Under the pieces are notes generated by a model. The model did no database searches, was not told the DNA's origin, and worked only from the letters and a program-made list of their open reading frames with translations. From the NCBI RefSeq assembly GCF_005774735.1, contig NZ_VBUM01000002.1, positions 62,001-126,000 of the forward strand: a stretch of DNA of 64,000 nt. Direction: 5' to 3'. This document shows, in pieces, positions 10,088 to 17,243 of the stretch. Origin of the DNA: Microbacterium sp. 5K110. Its GTDB lineage: Bacteria > Actinomycetota > Actinomycetes > Actinomycetales > Microbacteriaceae. The number at the start of each line of letters is the position of its first letter. The first letter of the stretch is position 1. The position numbers and the translations under genes were made by a program.

Positions 10088-10576
10088 TCACCAATCGATG
10101 GCGCGCGTCTGTCCGATGAGGCATCCCCCCGCGGTGAGCCCCGGCAGGACGGCGGCGACCGGATCGCCGATCGAGGGTCCGACCTGTCCGACGAGGCAGT
10201 CGTCCTGCCACCGGACCGAGAACTCGATGCTCTCGGCGGCGTTGCCGATCGTGGTCTGATCGGCCGTGACCTGCATGGCGGCCTTCTCGAAGCCGGCGGC
10301 CACGAGCGCATCGACGTAGGCGCGGCCCGCGGCGCGGTCCGGGCCCGCCCACACGGTCCGGACGACCTGGGTGAACAGCGGGAGATTTTCGGCGGCCGAG
10401 CCGTCCGCGACGAACGACGGAGCGACGGGCGGCGCGGAAGACGACGCCGTCGGGGCCGACGCCGAGGGGGCCGTGACGGTGGGGGCGGCCTCCGGCGTGA
10501 CGGGCGTGCACCCCGCCAGCGCCAGGGCCGCAGCCAGAGCCAGCAGTGCGGCCGGTCGTCGGTTCAGGCGGATCAC
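10088..10576 (-). CDS. Small lipoprotein (DUF6993-like)
   Basis: A 162-residue exported lipoprotein. The signal peptide (MIRLNRRPAALLALAAALALAGC) has a basic start, a hydrophobic core and a lipobox ending at Cys23. A Pro/Thr/Ser/Ala-rich linker then leads to a compact domain of about 110 residues with Cys pairs (DDCLVGQ and GGCLIGQ) likely to form a disulfide outside the cell. I associate the domain with DUF6993, of unknown function, from memory. Start GTG 10576 is supported by a TAGACT leaderless promoter 7 nt upstream. Confidence 0.8.
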   Translation of the reverse strand: MIRLNRRPAALLALAAALALAGCTPVTPEAAPTVTAPSASAPTASSSAPPVAPSFVADGSAAENLPLFTQVVRTVWAGPDRAAGRAYVDALVAAGFEKAAMQVTADQTTIGNAAESIEFSVRWQDDCLVGQVGPSIGDPVAAVLPGLTAGGCLIGQTRAIDW

Positions 10577-10583
10577 CCGCCCG

Positions 10584-10589
10584 AGTCTA
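10584..10589 (-). promoter_or_regulatory. -10 element, leaderless promoter of lipoprotein gene
   Basis: TAGACT on the minus strand lies 7 nt before the GTG at 10576. Confidence 0.6.
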
Positions 10590-10617
10590 CGGACAGGCCG
10601 CGCGCCCCTCGTCCCGC

Positions 10618-11148
10618 TCAGAACGGTGTCGGATCGCCGGCATCCACCAGTGCCGGTGTCGCGCGGGCATCGTCGGGATCCGGTGTCGTCGAGCCGTCCC
10701 TCGGATCAGCCGGCGACTCGCCCGGCACCGCCCACGCATCACCGTCGGCCGCGGACGTCGCCCCCTCGTCGGGTTCCCCACCGGTCTGTGCGCGGGAGCC
10801 GCGCGTGAAGACGGAGCTGCCCCAGCGCAAGTCGTGGCCGATCGCATCGGCGGTGATGTCGGCGCTCACGCCGCGCTTCGCCTCGGTCTCCCATTCCCGC
10901 AACCGGAGTCGTCCGGCGACGATCACCCGCTCCCCCTTGCGGAGGGACGCGAGCGCGTTGCGCCCCAGTTCTCCGAAGACCGAGACGGAGTAGTAGTTGG
11001 TGTGCCCGTCGACCCACTGTCCGCGTTCGCGGTCGAATCGGCGTTCGCTCACCGCCAGGCGGAACGCGGCGATCGGATCACCGCCCCGCGTGGCCCGCTC
11101 TTCGGGGTCGCCCACGACGTTGCCGACGAGGGTGATGTGGTCGCTCAT
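10618..11148 (-). CDS. ssb: Single-stranded DNA-binding protein
   Basis: A 176-residue SSB. The OB-fold occupies residues 1-115, recognisable from ITLVGNVVGDPEER, the FRLAVSERRFDRERGQW loop, TNYYSVSVFGELGRNALASL and the KGERVIVAGRL strand. The remaining 60 residues are an acidic, Asp/Pro/Ala-rich disordered tail ending in GDPTPF rather than the usual DDDIPF. It is probably a second SSB paralogue, since the housekeeping ssb normally sits between rpsF and rplI; that is inference. The start ATG 11148 has a GAGGAC ribosome-binding site. A 13-bp perfect hairpin lies just upstream. Confidence 0.92.
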   Translation of the reverse strand: MSDHITLVGNVVGDPEERATRGGDPIAAFRLAVSERRFDRERGQWVDGHTNYYSVSVFGELGRNALASLRKGERVIVAGRLRLREWETEAKRGVSADITADAIGHDLRWGSSVFTRGSRAQTGGEPDEGATSAADGDAWAVPGESPADPRDGSTTPDPDDARATPALVDAGDPTPF

Positions 11149-11172
11149 GATGGTGTCCTCTCGTAGGTGTGC

Positions 11173-11207
11173 GCTCCGGCATCCGCGTGCCCGACGGATG
11201 CCGGAGC
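11173..11207. other. Intergenic hairpin upstream of ssb, built from GGCATCC/GGATGCC
   Basis: Arms 11173-11185 and 11195-11207 are perfectly complementary (13 bp, 9-nt loop). It lies between divergent genes, so it is not a terminator for either neighbour, yet it has terminator-like structure and contains the over-represented heptamer in inverted copies. Confidence 0.7.
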
Positions 11208-11373
11208 CACCGCCAGGATGACCGGGCTCGACCGGGCGGCGTGGGCCGGAACAGCACTTCCGTGGAGAACTCGCGCGGTCGCCGACCTGGGGAGGATTCG
11301 CACCCGATCCCCCCACGACGGGCCTCCGGCGAGCGGCGACCTCGGGGGCGGAGGCGATGTCGGAGGCCCCTCG

Positions 11374-11379
11374 TACCGT
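11374..11379 (+). promoter_or_regulatory. -10 element, leaderless promoter of small ORF
   Basis: TACCGT ends 6 nt before ATG 11386, which supports the reality of the short gene downstream. Confidence 0.5.
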
Positions 11380-11385
11380 GAGGGC

Positions 11386-11643
11386 ATGAGCACCGCACTG
11401 TGGAACGACCTCGCACCGGCGCCGCGCCCGGCCGGGTGGGGCGCGGCGACGCACGTCGCCGTCGGCCTGTGGCGCATCGCCGATCCGCGCGGCGTCGTCG
11501 TGGGCCACGTCCGTGCGATCGCCGCCGACGGCGGCTGGCGCTATGCGGCCGAGCGGTTCCACGGCGCGACCGGGCGGTTCCGTCGGCTCGGTGAGTTCTG
11601 GTCGGCCGCCGATGCCCTGGACTGCCTCCGCTACGCCCGGTGA
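11386..11643 (+). CDS. Small hypothetical protein
   Basis: An 85-residue protein that I do not recognise. It is rich in Trp, Ala and Arg with an even strand-like pattern (THVAVGLWRIADPRGVVVGHV, GGWRYAAERFHGATGRF) and a short helix ADALDCLRYAR at the end, suggesting a small all-beta plus helix fold. No signal peptide or membrane segment. Support for it being real comes from the leaderless promoter spacing and codon use like its neighbours. It could be a lineage-specific regulator or an orphan domain. Confidence 0.6.
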   Translation: MSTALWNDLAPAPRPAGWGAATHVAVGLWRIADPRGVVVGHVRAIAADGGWRYAAERFHGATGRFRRLGEFWSAADALDCLRYAR

Positions 11644-11718
11644 TCGGGCGGGACGGCGGTGCATGCTCGGCGCGTCCCCGGGGCCGACCGAGCCCCGCGC
11701 CTACCGCGGCGCAGGACG

Positions 11719-13137
11719 TCAGACCACCGCCGTCAGGTCGTCGAGCGCCGCGCCCGCCGTCGCTCCCCTCACGTCCTCCCACGCGGCGCGGAGGACCGCG
11801 ACGGCTCGTTCGAGCGTGTGCGGCGCGGCGGTGAACGGGATCCGGAGCCGACGGTCGTGGCCGCCGTCGACGGCGAACCGCGAGCCGGCCGACAGCAGCA
11901 GACCGCGGGCGCGCGCGTTCATCACCAAGGGGGTACTCACCGGCTCACCGATACCGACCCACAGCGAGACGCCGCCGTTCACGGACGGGACGTCCCACTC
12001 GGGGAACGCGCTCGCGAGCGTGCCGACGAGCGCATCGCGTCCGCCGCGCAGCACGTCGGCGCGCTGCGCACTGATCTCGTCCAACCGACCGATGAGGCGG
12101 GCGGCGACGGCCTGCTCGAACTCGGGCGTACCGAGGTCGTGCACCGGTCGGCCGCTCGCCAGACGGCGAACGACGTCGGAATGCGCGCGCACCCAGCCGA
12201 CCCGCAGGCCACCCCAGACGGTCTTGCCGAGGGATCCGACGCGGATGACGCGATCGAGGTCGGGAAACGCGGTCCCCGTCGTCCTTCGATCGATGTCGAG
12301 CTCCGATGTCGTCTCGTCGAGCACCAGGAACGTGCCCGCTCGTTGCGATCCGTCGACGAAGGAGTCCACCTCCCCCGGGCTCATCGTGCGGCCCGTGGGG
12401 TTCTGGAAGTCCGGCATCAGGTAGGCGAGAGCGGGGAGCACGCGGGCGAACGTCTGCGCGGCGCGATCGAGATCCCATCCGTCGTCGGTCGACACCGGAA
12501 CACCGACGAGCCGCGCGCCCGCGGCACGGAAGGCGTCCGCCCCGTGCGGATAGGTCGGCGTCTCGATCAGCACCCGATCGGCGCGGGACAACAGCACCGA
12601 GGCGATGAGGTGGAGCGCACTCTGCGCACCGGTGGTCACGAGGATCTGGTCGGCGCGCGTGGGCAGCCCGCGGTCGCGATAGCGCTGCGCGATCGTCTCG
12701 CGCAGATGCGGGTCGCCGACCACGTCGTAACCGGTGCGGGCGACGAGGGCGGCGGCATCCCGCGCCACCTCCGAGATCACCGCCGGAAGACCGGGCCATG
12801 CCGGTGGACTCGCCTGCTGCAGGTCGATCACACCGTCGCGGCGGTCATCCGCCCCGGGGTCGTTGCGGCGCAGGGGCAGAGTGACGCTGCCGCTTCCCCG
12901 GAGGCTCTCGATGTGCCCGGAGTCTCGCAAGCTCCGGTAGGTGGCAGCCACGGTCGTGCGGCTGAGGGCCAGCGCCGCCGCAAGCTCGCGCTCCGCCGGA
13001 AGCGCCGTGCGAGGGGCGATGCGATTGTCGAGACAGAGCAGACGGATGCCGTCCGCCAGCGATTCGTAGGCGGGGCCGCGGCCGCGCCACCCGCCGAGCG
13101 CTTGCGCGAGGGCACGCGCTGAGATCCGGGAGTCCAT
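11719..13137 (-). CDS. MocR-type transcriptional regulator (GntR HTH + aminotransferase fold), YczR-like
   Basis: A 472-residue regulator. A winged-helix GntR domain (residues about 20-85, with LPAERELAAALALSRTTV as recognition region) is joined to a fold-type I aminotransferase-like domain (about 115-470). PLP contacts are visible: Lys305 in SLGKTVWGG, Asn246-Pro in DFQNPTG, and Asp274. MocR proteins sense PLP or an amino compound rather than catalyse transamination. The gene is divergent from a YczE-family membrane gene, a pairing described for the YczR subgroup of MocR regulators. The start ATG 13137 is leaderless (TATTCT 6 nt upstream). Confidence 0.92.
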   Translation of the reverse strand: MDSRISARALAQALGGWRGRGPAYESLADGIRLLCLDNRIAPRTALPAERELAAALALSRTTVAATYRSLRDSGHIESLRGSGSVTLPLRRNDPGADDRRDGVIDLQQASPPAWPGLPAVISEVARDAAALVARTGYDVVGDPHLRETIAQRYRDRGLPTRADQILVTTGAQSALHLIASVLLSRADRVLIETPTYPHGADAFRAAGARLVGVPVSTDDGWDLDRAAQTFARVLPALAYLMPDFQNPTGRTMSPGEVDSFVDGSQRAGTFLVLDETTSELDIDRRTTGTAFPDLDRVIRVGSLGKTVWGGLRVGWVRAHSDVVRRLASGRPVHDLGTPEFEQAVAARLIGRLDEISAQRADVLRGGRDALVGTLASAFPEWDVPSVNGGVSLWVGIGEPVSTPLVMNARARGLLLSAGSRFAVDGGHDRRLRIPFTAAPHTLERAVAVLRAAWEDVRGATAGAALDDLTAVV

Positions 13138-13143
13138 GGGGCC

Positions 13144-13190
13144 AGAATAGACCGATTGGACCTCTTGGCTACACCCAATCTCGTGATTGG
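13144..13190. promoter_or_regulatory. mocR/yczE divergent promoter with GATTGG operator repeats
   Basis: TATTCT (minus strand, 13144-13149) is the mocR -10. GATTGG occurs as a direct repeat at 13154-13159 and 13185-13190, start-to-start distance 31 bp, close to three helical turns. An inverted copy CCAATC at 13175-13180 forms a palindrome with the second. All three copies lie inside the 61-bp intergenic region, the expected place for a MocR operator. Confidence 0.65.
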
Positions 13191-13198
13191 ATTTGGCC

Positions 13199-13807
13199 GT
13201 GGCATCCAGGATCCTTCGTCTTCTCATCGGCCTCGCCCTCTACGGATTCGGGTGCGCCCTGACCGTCGCCGCTGGACTGGGTGTCGACCCGTGGACCGTG
13301 TTCGCCGAGGGACTCTCGCGCGTGACGGGTGTGGGCGTCGGCTGGATCACGAACATCGTGGGCCTCGGTGTGCTGCTGCTGTGGATCCCGCTCCACCAAC
13401 GGCCCGGGGTCGGCACGATCGCGAACATCCTCCTCGTCGGCACGAGCATGCAGCTCGCTCTCGGAGTACTTCCCCACCCGCACTCCCTCCTGTGGCAAGC
13501 CGCGATGCTGGGCGCCGGCGTCGTCACGGTGGCGGTGGCATCCGGCCTGTACATCGGTGCGCACTTCGGCCCCGGGCCGCGCGACGGTCTCATGACGGGC
13601 CTGCACGCCCGCTTCGGATGGCCGATCTGGGCGTGCCGCCTCGGCGTCGAGGGCACGGTGCTCGTCGCGGGGTGGCTGCTCGGCGGCACCGTCGGGATCG
13701 GGACGGTCGTCTTCGCGCTCGGCATCGGACCCCTCGTGCACGTGGCGCTGCCGCTCTTGGCCGCACCCGAGCCGCAGCGACGTCCTCGTCGCGCGGCCCG
13801 GGTGTGA
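13199..13807 (+). CDS. YczE/YitT-family integral membrane protein
   Basis: A 202-residue polytopic membrane protein with five predicted helices: about 3-23, 45-62, 70-90, 98-120 and 150-180. The LIGLALYGFGCALTVAAGLGVDPWTVF opening (G-L-G-V-D-P-W-x-V-F core) and the GPGPRDGLMTGLHAR loop are characteristic of YczE/YitT proteins. The transported or modified substrate is unknown. Its divergent partner encodes a MocR regulator, so it is probably the target gene. GTG 13199 is the likely start; TTG 13187 in the operator region is possible but would overlap a GATTGG copy. Confidence 0.85.
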   Translation: MASRILRLLIGLALYGFGCALTVAAGLGVDPWTVFAEGLSRVTGVGVGWITNIVGLGVLLLWIPLHQRPGVGTIANILLVGTSMQLALGVLPHPHSLLWQAAMLGAGVVTVAVASGLYIGAHFGPGPRDGLMTGLHARFGWPIWACRLGVEGTVLVAGWLLGGTVGIGTVVFALGIGPLVHVALPLLAAPEPQRRPRRAARV

Positions 13808-13817
13808 CGAGCGGTGG

Positions 13818-14027
13818 TCAGTGCTCCCGGAATTCGGGTCGGTCGCTCCCCGGCCTCAGGTGCGAGTGCAGGGCGTTCTTGGCGATCGCCATCGTGGGAT
13901 AGACCCCGAGACGCTCGTCCTTGCCCGCCATGTGCACGGCATAGCCCTCGGCATCCTGCTGGATCTTGCCGACCACGCCGTTCGGCCCGTGGGCGACCCA
14001 GAGTCGTCGCGTCGTCGTCTCAGACAT
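13818..14027 (-). CDS. Small conserved hypothetical protein
   Basis: A 69-residue soluble protein, no recognised family. The pattern is a short beta-meander (RRLWVAHGPNGVVGKIQQDAEGYAVHMAG) followed by one helix (TMAIAKNALHSHL). It has a textbook ribosome-binding site (AAAGGAG, 5-nt spacing before ATG 14027), unusual in this window where many genes are leaderless, and suggests strong translation. Convergent with yczE, 10 bases apart. Confidence 0.75.
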   Translation of the reverse strand: MSETTTRRLWVAHGPNGVVGKIQQDAEGYAVHMAGKDERLGVYPTMAIAKNALHSHLRPGSDRPEFREH

Positions 14028-14130
14028 GTTTTCTCCTTTCGTTCGACCTGGCCGGAGAGTACGCCCGCGGGCGGCGGCCCGCCAGGGGGTCGACCACGCC
14101 GTGCGCGGTCACCGATATCCTGGACCCCGA

Positions 14131-14203
14131 CCCCCAGTAGCTCAGTGGATAGAGCAGCGGCCTTCTAATCCGCCGGTCGCACGTTCGAATCGTGCCTGGG
14201 GGA
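14131..14203 (+). tRNA. tRNA-Arg (anticodon TCT)
   Basis: A 73-nt cloverleaf. The acceptor stem 14131-14137 pairs perfectly with 14196-14202, with discriminator A14203. The D stem is 14140-14143/14152-14155, the anticodon TCT at 14164-14166, and the T arm 14179-14195 with loop TTCGAAT. The 3' CCA is not encoded. It reads AGA, a rare codon at this base composition. A TATCCT -10 element lies 9 nt upstream at 14116-14121. Confidence 0.97.
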
Positions 14204-14228
14204 CCGAGATGGCGACCGACCCCCTCAC

Positions 14229-14234
14229 TAGACT
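14229..14234 (+). promoter_or_regulatory. -10 element, leaderless orn promoter
   Basis: TAGACT ends 6 nt before the ATG at 14241. Confidence 0.6.
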
Positions 14235-14240
14235 GAAGGG

Positions 14241-14867
14241 ATGGTAGGCGCATCTGAGAACGACCGGCTCGTGTGGATCGACTGCGAGATGACGGGCCTC
14301 GATCTCGCCGTCGACGAGCTCGTCGAGATCGCGATCGTCGTGACCGACTTCGAGCTGAACGTGCTCGACCCGGGTTTCCAGATCGTCATCAAGCCCGACG
14401 ATTCGGCCCTGGCGAACATGGGCGAGTTCGTCACCGAGATGCACCGCTCGTCGGGTCTGCTCGACGAGATCCCGAACGGTGTGAGCCTCGCGGATGCCGA
14501 ATTCCAGGCGCTCGAGTACATCCAGCGCTTCGCACCGCTCGAGGGCAAGGCACCGCTCGCGGGCAACACCATCGGCACCGACCGGATGTTCCTCGCGAAG
14601 TACATGCCGCGGGTCGACCGTTGGCTGCACTACCGCAACGTCGACGTGTCGAGCATCAAAGAACTCTCGCGCCGCTGGTATCCGCGCGCCTACTTCAACG
14701 CCCCGGCCAAGAACGGCGGCCACCGCGCCCTCGCCGACATCCTCGAATCCATCCGCGAGCTCGCCTACTACCGCAAGGCCGTCTTCGTTCCCGAGCCCGG
14801 CCCCTCGAGCGACGAGGCGAAGGCTGCCGCATCGTCGGTCGTTTCGTCGTTCGCGCGCGACGTATGA
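14241..14867 (+). CDS. orn: Oligoribonuclease
   Basis: A 208-residue DEDDh 3'-5' exonuclease that degrades di- to pentanucleotides, including pGpG from c-di-GMP turnover. The catalytic acids are visible: DCEMTGLD near residue 14 (Exo I), GNTIGTDRMFL (Exo II) and the HRALADILESI block (Exo III with the h-type His). Length is the usual 180-200 plus a short Ala/Ser tail. It lies between two tRNA genes, an arrangement I recall from other actinobacteria. Confidence 0.97.
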   Translation: MVGASENDRLVWIDCEMTGLDLAVDELVEIAIVVTDFELNVLDPGFQIVIKPDDSALANMGEFVTEMHRSSGLLDEIPNGVSLADAEFQALEYIQRFAPLEGKAPLAGNTIGTDRMFLAKYMPRVDRWLHYRNVDVSSIKELSRRWYPRAYFNAPAKNGGHRALADILESIRELAYYRKAVFVPEPGPSSDEAKAAASSVVSSFARDV

Positions 14868-14903
14868 CATAATCGTTCAGTTGTCCGCTGCGGCAGACAC
14901 ATG

Positions 14904-14976
14904 GTGGCTATAGCTCAGTTGGTAGAGCACCGCGTTGTGGTCGCGGGGGTCGCGGGTTCAAGTCCCGTTAGCCACC
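14904..14976 (+). tRNA. tRNA-His (anticodon GTG)
   Basis: Acceptor stem 14904-14910 pairs with 14969-14975; the discriminator is C14976 and the preceding base G14903 provides the tRNA-His-specific G-1. Anticodon GTG is at 14937-14939, with a standard T loop TTCAAGT. CCA is not fully encoded. It is followed by a strong terminator hairpin. Confidence 0.97.
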
Positions 14977-14985
14977 CCAGCATCG

Positions 14986-15010
14986 AAGGCCCGCCTCCCA
15001 GGCGGGCCTT
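14986..15010 (+). terminator. Terminator after tRNA-His
   Basis: 11-bp perfect stem AAGGCCCGCCT/AGGCGGGCCTT (14986-14996, 15000-15010) with a CCC loop. Confidence 0.9.
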
Positions 15011-15105
15011 CGTCATTCCCGCCGAGACCTCGCGGGACTCGTAGAATCGATCGGACGACGCGGCTCGGCATCCCGTCGCGATCGTCCGCTCAGCAGGGAG
15101 GCCTC

Positions 15106-15483
15106 ATGCACGAAGACGTCGACGCGCTCCCTCCCCTCGACCTGGATGCGACCGCGTTCGAGGCCCTCGTCGTGGCCGAACTCGACCATCTCCCCGACGA
15201 CATGGTCGACGGTCTCGACAACGTCGTCTTCGTGGTCGAAGACCGCCCGGAGGACGGATCGCTCGATCTGCTCGGCCTGTACGACGGGTGGGCGCTGACC
15301 GAACGTGAACGCTACGGCAGCGGCGAGCTGCCGGATCGGATCATCCTCTACCGCGAGCCGCACCTGGCCGCGTGCACCGACGAGGACGAGCTGCGCGACG
15401 AGATCCACACGACCCTGGTCCACGAGATCGCGCACTTCTACGGGATCGACGACGCCCGACTGCACGAGCTGGGGTGGGCGTGA
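15106..15483 (+). CDS. Metallopeptidase, zincin-1 family (PF06262-like)
   Basis: A 125-residue minimal zinc peptidase. The metal site is HEIAHFYGIDDARL near residue 107 (HExxH plus downstream acid), as in the zincin_1 family whose Thermus and actinobacterial members are small single-domain proteins. The first half is acidic. Physiological substrate unknown. Start ATG 15106 has the ribosome-binding site GGGAGG. Its stop overlaps the clpS start by one base (TGATG), so it is the first gene of a three-gene coupled operon. Confidence 0.88.
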   Translation: MHEDVDALPPLDLDATAFEALVVAELDHLPDDMVDGLDNVVFVVEDRPEDGSLDLLGLYDGWALTERERYGSGELPDRIILYREPHLAACTDEDELRDEIHTTLVHEIAHFYGIDDARLHELGWA

Positions 15484-15776
15484 TGGCCGGTCTGGCATCT
15501 CCCGAGCTCGACGAACTCACCGAGATCGAGGTCGCTCCCCCGGTCTCGTGGCAGACCGTCGTCTGGAACGACCCGATCAATCTGATGAGCTACGTCGTCC
15601 ACGTCTTCCGGTCCTACTTCGGTTTCGACGCGGACACCGCGCACCGTCTGATGCTCGCCGTGCACCACGACGGCCACGCGGTGGTCGCCCGTGGCCCGCG
15701 CGAGGTCATGGAAGTCCACGCTCAAGCCATGCACGACTTCGGCCTGTGGGCCACGGTTCGGAAGGACCCCGCATGA
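15483..15776 (+). CDS. clpS: ATP-dependent Clp protease adaptor ClpS
   Basis: A 97-residue adaptor that delivers N-degron substrates to ClpAP/ClpCP. The signature WQTVVWNDPINLMSYVVHVF has the Asp-Pro and the Asn-Asp pair lining the N-degron pocket. The AVHHDGHAVVARG segment and the C-terminal EVHAQAMHDFGLWATV helix and strand complete the fold. It starts on the final base of the metallopeptidase stop and ends by overlapping the DUF2017 gene, so all three are translated together. Confidence 0.96.
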   Translation: MAGLASPELDELTEIEVAPPVSWQTVVWNDPINLMSYVVHVFRSYFGFDADTAHRLMLAVHHDGHAVVARGPREVMEVHAQAMHDFGLWATVRKDPA

Positions 15777-16279
15777 ACGACCGCATCGTCGTCCTCGAGG
15801 TCAGCGGCCTCGAGGCACTGCACCTGGCGGGCATCGTCGGGCAGTTCCGCGACCTCGTCGTCGGTACCGGGCACGAGGACGACCCCGCGGTCGCGCGGCT
15901 CTTGCCCGACGCCTACCCCGACGACGAGGCCGCCAGCCGCGAGTTCCGCCGCCTCACCGGCGCCGACATGCTCGACCGCCGCGCCGAGGACGCGCGGACG
16001 GTCCTCGACACCCTGGGGATGGACGGCGTCGCCCTCGATCCGACGAGCGACCCCGACACGACGATCACGGTCGCGCTGGGCGAGAACGAAGCCCGCGCGT
16101 GGATGCGCACCCTCTCGGCGGTGCGCCTCGTGCTCGCCACGCGGCTCGGCATCCAGGACGACGACGACCATCGCCCGGATGACGCGCGCTTCGGCATCTA
16201 CGACTGGATCGGCTACCGCTTGGATGGGCTCGTCACGGCGCTCGACCGGAATCTGGACGCCCCGCCGACCGAGCACTGA
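15773..16279 (+). CDS. DUF2017 family protein
   Basis: A 168-residue helical, acidic cytoplasmic protein. The layout (EALHLAGIVGQFRDLV, LLPDAYPDDEAASREFRRLTGADML, WMRTLSAVRLVLATRLG, ending YDWIGYRLDGLVTAL) matches the actinobacterial DUF2017 family that is regularly found next to clpS. Function unknown; the ATGA overlap with clpS suggests a stoichiometric role in the same proteolytic pathway, which is inference. Confidence 0.9.
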   Translation: MNDRIVVLEVSGLEALHLAGIVGQFRDLVVGTGHEDDPAVARLLPDAYPDDEAASREFRRLTGADMLDRRAEDARTVLDTLGMDGVALDPTSDPDTTITVALGENEARAWMRTLSAVRLVLATRLGIQDDDDHRPDDARFGIYDWIGYRLDGLVTALDRNLDAPPTEH

Positions 16280-16291
16280 GGGCCCTCTTCG

Positions 16292-16885
16292 CTACGGCAG
16301 GCAGAGGACCAGCGACGCGAGCGTCTGCGGCTCGTCGCGCACGAGGTGCTCGTCTTCTTGCTTCGCCCATCGCTCCCAGTGCGGACGATACGTGTCACCG
16401 TCGCGGTGCAAGGCACGGTCCTTCCGCGAGCGATCCGGTGCGTCCAGCCACACGCGGACGTCCGCCAAAGGGGCTGCGGCAGCGGTCAACAGCCCCGATC
16501 CCTCGACGACGAGCGGGAGCGACGGATCCACCGCATGAGCCTCGGCACGTTCGCCGGCCTCCCAGTCCCAGCGCTGCCACACGCCGATCGTCCCCTTCGC
16601 GTGCGGGAGCAGGATCGTCTCGCGCGCATAGCGCGCACCGTCGGCCAGCCCGTCCCACCCCGGGTAGAGATCGTCGAGCGCCACCAGCTGCACACGACCC
16701 CGGCCGGGCCACGTGCTCACCAATCGCCGGGCCAGAGAGCTCTTTCCCGCGCCGCTGCGACCGTCGATGAGCACCACCGGATTGGCCGCCCCCACCGCCG
16801 CCACGCGCGCCGAGACAGCCCCGACCGCGACGGTCAGGGCCTCGTCGAGGGGATCGGCGCTACTTCTTGAGGGCGCGGATGACAC
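16292..16885 (-). CDS. P-loop nucleoside/uridine kinase-like ATPase
   Basis: A 197-residue protein with a clear P-loop GRSGAGKSS at residues 42-50, followed by a LVALDDLYPGWDGLA stretch equivalent to the D-D-F/Y substrate loop of the uridine/pantothenate-kinase group, and the DWEAGERAE helix. The lid region RKDRALHRDGDTYRPHW fits a phosphotransferase. The substrate cannot be named. I place the start at GTG 16885, which overlaps the upstream gene by 26 bases; internal starts would remove little. It is convergent with the DUF2017 operon, 12 bases apart. Confidence 0.8.
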   Translation of the reverse strand: MSSAPSRSSADPLDEALTVAVGAVSARVAAVGAANPVVLIDGRSGAGKSSLARRLVSTWPGRGRVQLVALDDLYPGWDGLADGARYARETILLPHAKGTIGVWQRWDWEAGERAEAHAVDPSLPLVVEGSGLLTAAAAPLADVRVWLDAPDRSRKDRALHRDGDTYRPHWERWAKQEDEHLVRDEPQTLASLVLCLP

Positions 16886-17180
16886 GGCTGAGGGCGCGAC
16901 CGGCGACCCACACGAAGGGAATCGCGACGGCGAGCAGCGACACCAGGTTCGGGTCGAAGCGCAAGTCGTCACCGCGGCGGATGTAGGCACCCAGGGGCAA
17001 CGTGTAGCCGCCGCCCCCGCCGCCGCCGTTGCCCTGCTCGTCGGAGCCCCCGCCGAAACCGGCCCAGGTCAGGGCGACGGGGACGATGCGCACGCCGTCG
17101 ACGTCCTGCTGCTCTCCGTAGGCGGACGTGACGCCGAAGCTGGTGGCCTGCTTGCCGAGTTCCAATGCGATGTTGGGCAT
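16860..17180 (-). CDS. Small membrane-anchored protein resembling GerW/YtfJ family
   Basis: A 106-residue protein. The N-terminal half (ALELGKQATSFGVTSAYGEQQDVDGVRIVPVALTWAGFGGG) resembles the domain of YtfJ/GerW, which in Bacillus is a spore-germination protein but is also common in non-sporulating actinobacteria. A poly-Gly linker follows, then RRGDDLRFDPNLVSL and one C-terminal hydrophobic helix (about 80-98) ending in basic residues. That order suggests a soluble domain tethered by a tail anchor. The family assignment is by pattern and moderate only. It is probably cotranscribed with the kinase-like gene that overlaps its end. Confidence 0.6.
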   Translation of the reverse strand: MPNIALELGKQATSFGVTSAYGEQQDVDGVRIVPVALTWAGFGGGSDEQGNGGGGGGGYTLPLGAYIRRGDDLRFDPNLVSLLAVAIPFVWVAGRALSRVIRALKK

Positions 17181-17243
17181 GTCCCCACCGTACCGGGCAC
17201 CACCGACGAGGCCCAGGGGCGTTGCGTCCGAGACGCCGCCGTG

